Shown here one piece after another: positions 54,889 through 64,000 of a stretch of 64,000 bases of DNA. The position numbers and the translations under genes were made by a program. Every line of letters starts with the position of its first letter. The stretch's first letter is position 1. Source of the DNA: Proales similis (taxonomy: Eukaryota > Rotifera > Eurotatoria > Ploima > Proalidae); the NCBI GenBank assembly GCA_019059635.1, contig JAGVRJ010000007.1, forward strand, positions 434,001-498,000, given 5' to 3'. The notes under the pieces are model-generated. The model saw nothing but the letters and a program-made list of their open reading frames with translations. It ran no database searches and was not told the origin of the DNA.

Positions 54889-55149
54889 ACGAATAACTTC
54901 TTTCAGAGAAACTTGAGTAGAAAAATTGCTTGCGAATCAACTAAATGGCGACTCTGCATGAGAATGTTGTTCGGTTATTTGTTTTTGCTTTTGTGTGATC
55001 GACAACAAGTTAGATGTCCTCTCAGGGCATTTATAAGCAAAAAATCATTCTCGATAAATTATTTTCGCCTTCGAATGTCCGCCGTACTTTGACTCGTGTG
55101 CCTATTTCAAGCGTCAAGATGATGCAAACAAACCAGAGACAGACAAATA

Positions 55150-56507
55150 TCAATTAGCAGGTACCTCGTAGAGAAAGGGCTTTGTTTCGCTGCCCAGGTG
55201 GAGAATGCGCTTCCAGACTTTGCTGGATATTGGAGAAAATTATAACAAACAAGCGACAACAGGCGAAGACAAGAGACATACGCAATCTGTCGATTTCTCA
55301 TCTCATCGTTCGAGTCCAGGGTCCAGAGTGCGAGTTTGTTGCCTTTTACCCGAGGCGAGGCGTACAGACCGGCTATGGAATCGCAAATGTGCTCGTCAGA
55401 TTGCTTTTCAGCTTCATTGTGTGTCCCTGGCGATTCGCAAAAGTTGTCGCCGATCAGACCGATGAGGGTTTCGGTGAGATTCTCGTGGAAATCGGTCGGC
55501 TTTTTAGAATCGAGCTGATACAGCCAGCTGCCTCCTTTCTTGTTCGCAGCATCTTCCCACATGGGCCTGATGCCTTTCTTAAACAGAGTTATGTCACCGT
55601 ATAGAGCGAGCTTGGACGGCGAGTACAAGTAGTTATAAGTAGACCAAAAGTCTTCGATATAGGCCACGTCGATTATTTGCTTTACTCGGTCCTTCCAGGC
55701 CACTTTCTTGTCCGTCTGTATGTGCCAGATGGTCCACGTGCTGTGCAATGGCCATTTAACGTACGGATGAGTACGATCGACCAGTTTGACGTAATCCCTG
55801 TAATAGTCGTTGACGTTCTCGTACTGTTCCTTTTTTATTTGCTCGCTAATGGGCTTGGTGCAAACAGGCAAAGGGCTGAGCATTTCTTTGCTCTCTTCAA
55901 GCTCGTCCAGATCTTGACTCGCCCAGTCCGCACTCGACGACAGTTCGCTTCTTATTGTTTCCGTCTCACTGCTAGCCTGCTCTATTTGAATCGGTTCATC
56001 GATCGGCTCCCGTTTGCAAGTCTCGCTCTCTTTTTCCGAGTTGGCCACACTGCAGCTTTCCAAACTGCTCGAACAAACAAGCGTCGAACGCTCACTCCTG
56101 GTCGAAGGAGACGCAGTCTCGCTCGAATGACGCTGGAAGACGGTTTTGTCCTTTTTAGACTGTTCTGTTGTCTTGATCGCCGCTGGCGCGCTCGTTCGTT
56201 GATTATTTCTTTCGGCCGAAGCTAGCTGCTCGCTTTGCTTTATGGACGACTTGGGCGTGTCAGGGGGAGCGACTCCCGAATACTCTGGTCTGAGCTGATT
56301 GGAACTTTGTGACGAGCGAAGTCTTCTGGTGCCATTCCTTGCTCTTAGTCCGTTTCGATTCGCGATTTGCGCCAAATGCTCCCAGTACACAGGCTGCGGA
56401 TAGAAGGAGTAGTTGGCTGCTGGATAAAAGTTGGCAGCGTATATAAGCTGACTTGGATTGTAAGGGAATGCACTTGATTGATAGTAGTTGCCTCCATTTC
56501 CATTCAT
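55150..56507 (-). CDS. EIF4E: eIF4E-family cap-binding protein with a long N-terminal extension
   Basis: Exons 55282-56507 and 55150-55222 encode 432 residues, about twice the usual 200-220. The C-terminal 190 residues are eIF4E: HPYVKWPLHSTWTIWHI, VAWKDRVKQI (cap-stacking Trp), YIEDFWSTYNYL (Trp of the eIF4G/4E-BP surface), RPMWEDAANKKGGSW (second cap Trp and Glu), LIGLIGDNF and the C-terminal VWKRILHLG. So m7G-cap and eIF4G binding should be intact. The first 240 residues are low-complexity: Tyr/Asn/Pro-rich (YPAANYSFYPQPVYW), then Ser/Thr/Glu-rich with SSSLESC and KEMLSPLPVC. The ATG at 56507 is the first in frame. The extension is in the same exon and open reading frame, so it is not an annotation join. 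Confidence 0.92.
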
Positions 56508-57331
56508 TTCGTCCAAATAGACGCAATATATCTAGAGCCAGAGTTTGCTTCAATACAAGAGCCAAGGAGGACGTCGACTCGCACAAAAGCTCGGTGTAAG
56601 CCAAAAAAAATTGGAAAACGCTCAACGGAGAGACGAATTGACAGGCCAAGATTGATGAATGAAAATAAAAAAAAAAAGCGGCAATGAGACGAAAACACAC
56701 ACACACACACACTCGCAGCGAGCAAGTCTCATAGTAGCGAGCCCAGTGGCTGCTGCGGTAGACGGCAATTATTCAGCTGAGGGAAGCAGGCTTAACATAA
56801 AATATTCCCTGCTGTCAGTTGATTATATTTGAAATTGATAAATTTGATCGAATCGCAATCATAATTCAGGAAGATACATTTAAATGGCACAAAGCGGCTT
56901 ATGCGTTTAGCGTACTGATTGCAAATTTGCATTCAACGCAGCCCTCTCTGCATTGACAGAGCTGAGGGGCGAGATCTAGCGACGGGTTGGCTTGTTCTTC
57001 TCCCTCCTCCTTTCTTGTACTGCCTGACTTTACTTTGAATTTGATGTGCACGCTTGGTGCCATTAAGTTTTTTCTCTTCCTCGCTCGACTCCCAATTGAA
57101 TAGCTTTCAGCCTTGCCGACGTGCTCTTCTCTTCTCAATAATATTATTCTTTTTTTTTTTATTATTATTATTTACAAGCAATGTCCGATATACAACCCTT
57201 GAGAGAGCGTAGATGGAGGAAAAAATCAATAAGAAGGCAAAACACATTTAAACAATAGAAAAGCTGCATATGAGATGGGCTCGAGCGGAAAGCGAAAATA
57301 AAAGGCACTTAGGCAGACTACGACGACTGGC
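56508..57331. other. Intergenic region between eIF4E and Tbx1/10
   Basis: No gene. It contains a (CA)n tract (56695-56712), poly-T/TTA runs (57150-57172) and, on the - strand, AATAAA (complement of 57158-57163) suited to the T-box gene. Confidence 0.4.
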
Positions 57332-59368
57332 TCATTTGGGCTGAGCACTCGACTCAATGTCTAGTGCGTTCATTGGGAAGTAATATGGGTTTGAATACGG
57401 ATTGTAGTAGAATGCGGTCTGATAGGCGTTTGGAAGAGTCGAGCTCGGCAGGGAAGAGGCGCCACCCAGCGAGGAGAGGATTGCCGCCGCTGTTGCGTTC
57501 ATGCTCTCTTCCGAGTTTGCACTTGAACTGAATTGTGATGAGTTCGGCCGATTGTAAGGATGATGCCGATAGCTGCTACTAGCGCTGCTGGTATTGCTAC
57601 TGCTGCTCGATTTGTTCATTGATGCGAGGCCCAGATTTGAAATTCCATGAAAACCGGCACTGCTGCTGAAATTGTGGTAGGACGCTGCGAGTGTGGCGGC
57701 CGCGGCTGCTGTGTACGCGTCACCCGAGCTGTTGAAGCCGGCGATTTGTTCGTAATTGTTAGCAATAGAGTCATGGCCTCCTCTCTTAAAGCTGTCGTCT
57801 ACTCCAATATTAGCCTTGAGAAATATTGCTCGTTTGTCCAGACGAGTGAAATTTACCTTTGCAATAAGGCTGACTGCGGTTGGCGGCCGCCATTAAGGAC
57901 GCTGCGTTCAAAAGTGAAAAAGCGCTGTTGGTCGCGTTGTTCGCCTGAGTTCGAAGTAAGTTGCGTTGAGACGACGGCTGATTCAACTGACTCAGCACTT
58001 CGGCCACACTTTGGTCGCGTATTGTTAGAAGCGAATAAACACCAAAAACCAACAGAAGCCAGTGGCTTACCAGTCCTCTGGATCACAGTCTCGGAAGCCT
58101 TTTGCGAACGGGTTCGAAGCGATCTTGAGCTGCGTGATTCGATGATTCTGATAGGCAGTGACTGCGATGAATTTCGTTTCACTGAATATCAGCGTTCGGT
58201 AATTTTGCAGTTCGCCGCTTTCAATCGCTCTATAGGCGGCACTGAACGATGCTTTTCCTTTTGAGCTTTGCTCAAATACCTTTTTTTTGTTCGATTTGAA
58301 TTGTTAAAAGAAGGCGCAGATTGAATAGGTTCTACCTTATCGCCTGCTGAGGAGGAGGATGATGATGATGAGTCTCCTAAATAGACAATGTGGAACCTTG
58401 GCTGATATCGGTGCATCGAGTTTAGAATGATCTGATTGAAAAAAAAAAGCTGAAAAAGAGCCAATATTGGATAGACGAATGTCAATTCGACGGCATACGT
58501 GTCCATTGTCGTCCATCAGATTGTTGGTGAGTTTAAGTTTGTCGAAGGTGACAACGTTCTTCATCCAAAGAGCGCCGCGCTGTGGTGAATCCGGATGGAC
58601 GTGAATCCGACCGGGCAGGTGAGGGTCAGCTTTGCCTGCCACCACCCAACTGGAGCTGTAGAACGCGTAGCGGTAGCGTTTATCGTCGATAGGCATGAAA
58701 TCCATCATGAGCATATATTCAGCGTTCGGGTCCATTTCGCTCAATTTCACTTGAAACGTGGGAAACATTCGCCTTTGGGCGTGAGGCCTCGATTAGTTGA
58801 GAGTGTAAAGGACAGAGTGAAATGAGCGCAGCCTACCTGCCGGCTTTGGTCACGATCATTTCGGTGCCAAGTTTGTCAAATTCGTCCCACAGTGACTTGC
58901 ATTCAAGCTGAACTTTGATGTTCGAAAGCTTCGGATGCATTGGCTTCTCCATGCCCTGGTTGTTTTGACTCATGCCGACCAGAGAAGTGCTGCATATTAG
59001 GCTGCTCAGCTCTGCCTGGCTTGTTTTCTTATTGCCTGGTGAGAGGCGGCTACGTGCACCTCTTCGTCTGTCATCGCCGCTTCCGGGTTTGGTTCGCTTG
59101 CCTTTGGTGAGAAGAGCGATATTACTTAATTTCATGTTGATCGCAATGCAGCTCATTGCTCACATTCAATTCGGCTCTCTTCGGGAGTCCACTGAGTCTT
59201 CTTTAGGGTGCTGATTGCGGCTTCGGTCCATTCTGTGCTCTCAGCGCTGGTTGCGGTGTAATTGCCGGCGTCCAAGAAGCCTTCGGATGCGACCAGAGAA
59301 GTAACGCTGAATGGATTCTTTTCGTTGGCCTGTTGATTCATCGCCTCCGAGGTCATAAATTTGCTCAT
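57332..59368 (-). CDS. TBX1/10: T-box transcription factor of the Tbx1/10 (org-1) class
   Basis: Seven exons encode 556 residues: 59164-59368, 58837-59101, 58499-58772, 58336-58431, 58071-58279, 57857-58008, 57332-57801. The T-box runs from [20 protein letters not shown] through [77 protein letters not shown] and [20 protein letters not shown] to [39 protein letters not shown] and DCDPED separate Tbx1/10 from Tbx20 and Tbx2/3. A poly-Ser insert (GDSS to SAGDK) sits in the variable loop. The C-terminus is Ala/Ser/Tyr-rich. In other animals the class acts in pharyngeal and muscle mesoderm. Twist lies 5 kb away. Confidence 0.94.
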
Positions 59369-61844
59369 AGTGGGCACCCGCCTTTTTCTTTCTTTCTCTA
59401 AGTTTAGGCGAAATTAGATAGTGAGAGACCCTTAAGCCAGCTCGGGCCACAATGTGTCCCATGAGACCAGCAGATAGAGATAAAAATTGGAAACGAGTCG
59501 CTCCCAGGACGCTCCTGTGCCTTGTATGATTAGGCCATTTAGAAGCTAGATTAACGGCCAATACCGATTAAGGCCTATCGAGCCCGCAGAGACCAGCTTG
59601 CGAAGGAGAGAAAAAAAAACAGATTCGCATTCGACTGTCAGCCAATAAGAATTTAGATCCGACAAGCATGAGGCTGCGTCGCATCGGCAAACAACAATAT
59701 TGACTCGCTCGGATCTGGCACGAATGAAGCCAAGACCAAACGTTTAATGAGTAAATGTTCTAACCGACTCAGACAAATTGAATGAAACAATCTTGAGAAG
59801 CAGCGAGAGAGGGATGAACAAGACGAATCTGATGGTTGTGCGAGTCGAATTGAGATCTATAGAGAATGAGGAGGCAATCTCGATAAGGCAAAGAGCAATG
59901 GTGAACATAAAAAATCAATCAATGCTGAAATGCGATGATTTGAAATACACCACTCGCCGAGGCTCTGGCATCGGCAAACTCTAATTGTCATGGCAATTAA
60001 TCAATTTAGAGGCGAGACTGTGAGATAAATAAGGCAGCTAGATTAAGCCCGCTTCTTAATCAAGTTCACATGAAAATTGTTCTGAAAATCCGCGAGGCGA
60101 ACTCAGCCAATTGACTTGGCCATCGCTGCTAATTTGAGTCGAAGCTTGCCCTCTCTCTCTCTCTGGGTCTATGCCTGTGTGTGTGTATGCGCCGCTTTCA
60201 ACACCTCACTCGACGATAAGGATTCTGGCCGTTCGCATCAAAGTCAGAGTTAAATCGAGAAAATCTGCACTGAGCCAAACTACTCAGTCGACCGCCACAG
60301 TCTGCCAGCTCTGGCACAGCTCAGCTGCATTTGAGCTCACTGCGGAAGGTGATGAAAACTCAGCGGCTAGGTTATCAATATTTAGACCGAGTAGATGCCA
60401 ATTCGGCCAAATTCGTATTTAATGGTAAACAACACTAGCGGGCAATATTGCAGCGCTGTTTCTCTTCTCGTGCTCGCACGCCAGCGAACAATCTGTGAAG
60501 TAAGGAATCGAAGCCCTCTCTTGCTCAACTGGCGTCCGAATTCACTTTCTCCAAAGCCTTATATTGTTAAAGCTGCCTGGCACTATAACAGGTTGATGAG
60601 TTTAAAATGTGCTGCGCCGTAGAGATTAGGGATAATCGATCAAATTACTTATCACTGTCTTATGGTGATTAAGCATTCGCTGCCCCCTCTGCTCTGTTGG
60701 TTGACGCCAACAAACCCTATTGGCTCGATTAGATAAGTATTGGTCTGAGGCGCCTCTTCTTCTCCTACACTCACTGCTCTCTCTCTCTCATTGCTCTCTC
60801 TCTCGATCTATCTCCCTTCCTGTCTGGCGTCTTGTTCACTTTTTCTCAAAAGAAATCTATTCGCTCGGCCTGAGAGTTGAGAATCAGGTCTTGTATTCTC
60901 TTAATGACCATAAATATTAAGTAAGCAGTTCGACGCTCGTCATCAGCTCTTATCTCGTGCCATCTACGCACACAGATCGTATCTAGTTTGTCCATGTGCA
61001 TTTCCTCAATCACGTTAGGATGCTTCAATCAAGCACTGCTTCCAATCTTTGGATGCTTTTCACTGCGGCCACTGTTAGCTGGCATCGACAACTCAGTACA
61101 GTCAACTCAACTCCGTGCGTAATACGTTTTTAATTGGAGTCGAATGGGTTTCGTGTTGATTTTTATCTATTCTCCAGCTACTGCCACAGACCTACTCTGA
61201 TTGATTTATTTACTTCCTCTGACTCGCAGTGGCGTCTTGGCCGTCAGTGCCCCGGATCTGGCATGACGTTCAATCTTTATTGGTCTAATACAAGGCAAAC
61301 ATTGCTCTAAAGTCAGATCGGTCTGCTCGGTGGCCAGATGCAGTCACGAGCTGACAATTACGCAACGATTTTCAATAAAATTTGCCCAGCCAGGTTCAAT
61401 TCTCTCTTTTTTTTTTTGGTGCAAGGAAATGTAAATTGAATTACCAAGCAGAACGATTAGCGAGTTGCCTGAAAATCGAAATAAAAGTCGAAAAATGCGT
61501 TGATCCAAACTGAACGAAATAGAACGATTCGAATTACAAAAATGTCAGTGCCGAGTCAAATGGAACCACTCGAGTCAAATCTGACTCTTCGCTTAATCGA
61601 GTTGTGATGATTCAAGATTATTATGTTTGGCGAGGCGCGTATGCAGCCACCGTCCATATGTTGACTTTCGCGTAGAGGAACAAGTTGTTTCAACAATTTT
61701 CTCACATTCATAATCGCTCACGATCTCTTTAATGGACAACTCGTAGCTGATCACGTAAAAGCGTTCATAGACAATTATTGTGTTGAATTTCATTTCTGCT
61801 TCGGTTCATTTATAGTCGCACTGCACATTTCAGATCTGGCTGAG
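59369..61844. other. Non-coding region upstream of Tbx1/10
   Basis: No supportable exon in 2.5 kb. (CT)n tracts lie at 60150-60164 and 60777-60806, with scattered TAATTA/AATTAATCAA words (for example 59993-60004). It probably holds Tbx1/10 regulatory DNA (- strand) and the promoter of the gene starting at 61845. Confidence 0.4.
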
Positions 61845-63226
61845 ATGCTCAAAATGTGGTTGCCATTGGTATTGCTGCTCACGGCCGAACTTAGCAGCCA
61901 AGCAAGCCTCGAAGAGTCGAGTGCAAGCCGTTCGGCGCTCGACTTGAAGGCAAAAAGAGCCGCTTCGAACGATTTCGAACAAATTCTTGCGCAACTGCAG
62001 CAGAAAACCGCACAAGAGTGCACATACGGCGCAAACGCTTCATTAAGCGACATTTGCTTGGCGGCCAAGGACTCGCCAGTCGGCCTCATGTCAAACTTGA
62101 GCTTTAAATTCATCGAGTCGCTGATACTTGATCACGACGTGGTTAAGAAACTGAGAGAAAAATGCGAGCCCGGAGAATGGTGTCTGGACGAGTTTCTTAC
62201 CCTGCGACCCAAATATGTGCAAAACGCGCCGCTCTTGTGCCTTCACTCTAAATGCTACGAACAAACAAAGCACTACATTTCGAATTGTGTACAGGCCAAC
62301 ATCAGTCGAAGTTTGCTGCACGTGGCTGCCGATCTGTGCGAGCCAGAGAGCACCACCGGCTCGCATTTCTGCTTCGAAGACCGTCTACGACTTGTCCATG
62401 TGGCAATGGCAGCCATGATCAGGGACAAAGACGGTCACATTGTCGATCACGTCAGTCAAGTCTTCTTTCGATTTCTTTCCCTTTTCTTGTATTTGAATCG
62501 ACACATTTTCAGCCATGCAAAGGAAAAATAACTCCGCACTACTGTCCCAAAGAGTGCAGACTGATGGCAGCTGAACTCAAAAGGTTCGAGCTGTGCTGCG
62601 CTCCATTGGATCATTCAAAAAGGCAACAGATACATTTATCGAAAACTTGGAAAAAATTATTTAATTTTCAGTTTTATTTAGCTTCATGCCGCTCACCTGG
62701 TACCTCGACGAGAAGGAGAACGTGAACACTTATTGCGATATGCCTGTGGCCGGTCTTTGTCTCTTCGACGGAGTAAGGCAACAAGCATTTCCGACTTGAA
62801 TGAACGAATTAACAAAAAATGATCTGCTCTCAAGAAATACTATTTCGGCATAAGTCCTGGCCTCTTGGTTCTGTCAGTTTGTCTGGCCATTCTCATCACT
62901 GCCTTTCTTAGTCTCTTTCTCTATTTCCTGTGCTGCCCCAGACTGTACAAAGTGAAGCAGCCGTTCATAGACTCGTTTCATTACTCGGAGCTCAATCAAA
63001 TGGGTAAGTTGGCCTATTTCGCACGCCATCCGTGCACCGATCTAACAGGCTGATAGTTGAGGACGATGGAGAGGCAGAGTTTGAAGACAGCTGGAATGAG
63101 CCGATGCCGAAGAAAGCAACCGACGCCAATAACAACAAAGGCGAGAGCGGAGAGGTGTTGAATGAGAGCTCACTGTCACGATTTATTAATCAGAATGCCA
63201 ATGACGATGAAATATTGCTCAAATGA
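61845..63226 (+). CDS. Orphan cysteine-rich type I membrane protein
   Basis: Exons 61845-62450, 62513-62622, 62682-62772, 62835-63003 and 63057-63226 give 381 residues. Signal peptide MLKMWLPLVLLLTAELSSQA. A mostly helical, Cys-spaced ectodomain follows (QECTYGANAS, DICLAAKDS, KCEPGEWCLDEF, LCLHSKCYEQT, ISNCVQANIS, DLCEPES, HFCFEDRL, PHYCPKECR, ELCCAPLD, YCDMPVAGLC), then one transmembrane helix (LLVLSVCLAILITAFLSLFL) with juxtamembrane CCPRLYK and an acidic tail ending EILLK. The intron 62623-62681 is GC-AG. I recognise no family; the cysteine spacing suggests a disulfide-bonded helical domain. AATAAA is at 63477-63482. Confidence 0.8.
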
Positions 63227-63476
63227 TTTGCCATTTATTTTTCTACACTCGAATCTAATTCGTATATTTCCATTCTAGTTTGCTCATTAGCATCCTCTCG
63301 TTTTGATGATTTCTCGTTTCATTCAGTCGCTTCGCCACTTTTTTTTTTTTGCGCTCATTATGTTTTTTCTTCTCACTCTCGTCTATCCACGTTCAATTTT
63401 AAGAGTAATTCTTCCCAACTTCATACCTGAACAAATTTCTTGCCTCTTTTTCAAATAATCTTCTTCTCCTCCACAA

Positions 63477-63482
63477 AATAAA
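63477..63482 (+). terminator. Poly(A) signal of the orphan membrane protein
   Basis: AATAAA 250 bp past the stop codon. Confidence 0.5.
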
Positions 63483-64000
63483 GCACTGTCACAATTATCT
63501 GCTTCTCGATTTCAAGGGTCGAACCTTAGTGAATTTGAACTGCAGGCAGGCAGACCTTTGTCTAGAACAGATTGAATAGGCCTCATTCTCGTCGGCTGTC
63601 GAATAATTAAAGATTTCACTTGACAGTTCATGCAGCCAGTGTTGCGTTAATTTCTCTTTTCAACATTTGTCGCGCTTTTTTGCTTCGCGCTTTGATGCGA
63701 AAAAGGAAAAGTTGTTTGAATAAACGCATCTCTCAGTTTGTCTGACTGGCGTGATATTCGTCGTGGCAATTCAACTCAGGTGAGCGTTCAAATCGGAGTT
63801 CTAGATGATTGCACAAGTTGAATAGCAATTCTAGCATAAGACTAATTTAAAGTAGGAAAAAAAGCGAATATTTTTGAGCGATGAATCGAATTTCTCCTCT
63901 TCAAACACTTACAGCTCAGTGTCAAGGCGAATTGTAAACGCAGATAGACAATGAGGCAAAATTTAAGTTTCGCAGAAATACTCACCGTGATTCTAATAAT
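63483..64000. other. Right-end intergenic sequence
   Basis: I see no coding exon or RNA gene in the last 518 bp. Confidence 0.35.

Noticed and set aside
55182-56225. + strand open frames opposite the eIF4E gene
   Set aside because: Shadows of the eIF4E frame without domain signals or splice support.
56899-57138. 79-codon - strand frame with several cysteines downstream of Tbx1/10
   Set aside because: Lies in the expected 3' UTR/intergenic region and has no signal peptide or splice partner.
57647-58264. 205-codon + strand frame across the Tbx1/10 3' half
   Set aside because: It runs through several T-box introns and exons in antisense and has no family signal.

Overview
The window is nuclear DNA of a bilaterian animal with a compact genome, most likely a protostome. 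I infer this from spliced genes of animal-only families (TRPM channels, Twist bHLH, Tbx1/10 T-box, Ig/FN3 adhesion receptor, Ly6, class A GPCR, BUB3, SLC9-type exchangers). About 80 introns are reconstructed; nearly all are 41-80 bp, most are GT-AG, and three are GC-AG. AATAAA signals lie close behind stop codons and intergenic gaps are often under 150 bp. I cannot name the species. A mite-like or other miniaturised protostome would fit, but that is only a guess.

Region 1-16.3 kb is a tandem TRPM array on the + strand: the 3' end of a TRPM2-like gene with a C-terminal NUDT9-H domain, then two complete TRPM genes without it. Two near-identical S-adenosylmethionine synthetase genes on the - strand bracket the two complete TRPMs. 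Between the last TRPM and the second synthetase is a small multi-exon gene for a secreted cysteine-containing protein, which stops 9 bp from the synthetase stop codon.

Region 16-20 kb holds an intronless C2H2/polyQ/coiled-coil gene, an unassigned coding exon and an intronless secreted protein of the bacterial YbaY/YscW type. From 20 to 29 kb there is a 9-kb gene desert rich in microsatellites, upstream of an Echinoid-like Ig/FN3 receptor (29-32.7 kb).

Region 33-47.4 kb is mostly - strand: BUB3, an intronless GPI-anchored GlpQ-type phosphodiesterase, an intronless GPCR, and two Na+/H+ exchanger paralogs separated by an orphan + strand gene for a surface protein. The exchangers share a 245-bp block that is identical through exon and intron, a gene-conversion signature like that of the synthetase pair.

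Region 49-52.3 kb is a cluster of three intronless, mutually divergent proteins with one architecture: helical/coiled arms around a central hydrophobic, glycine-containing hairpin. This is my best candidate for an undescribed system.

Region 53-63.3 kb holds Twist, a Ly6-type protein, an eIF4E with a long extra N-terminus, Tbx1/10, a 2.5-kb non-coding stretch and an orphan cysteine-rich type I membrane protein.

Exon boundaries were built by hand from reading frame, splice consensus and paralog comparison. Each reconstructed multi-exon CDS closes in frame.
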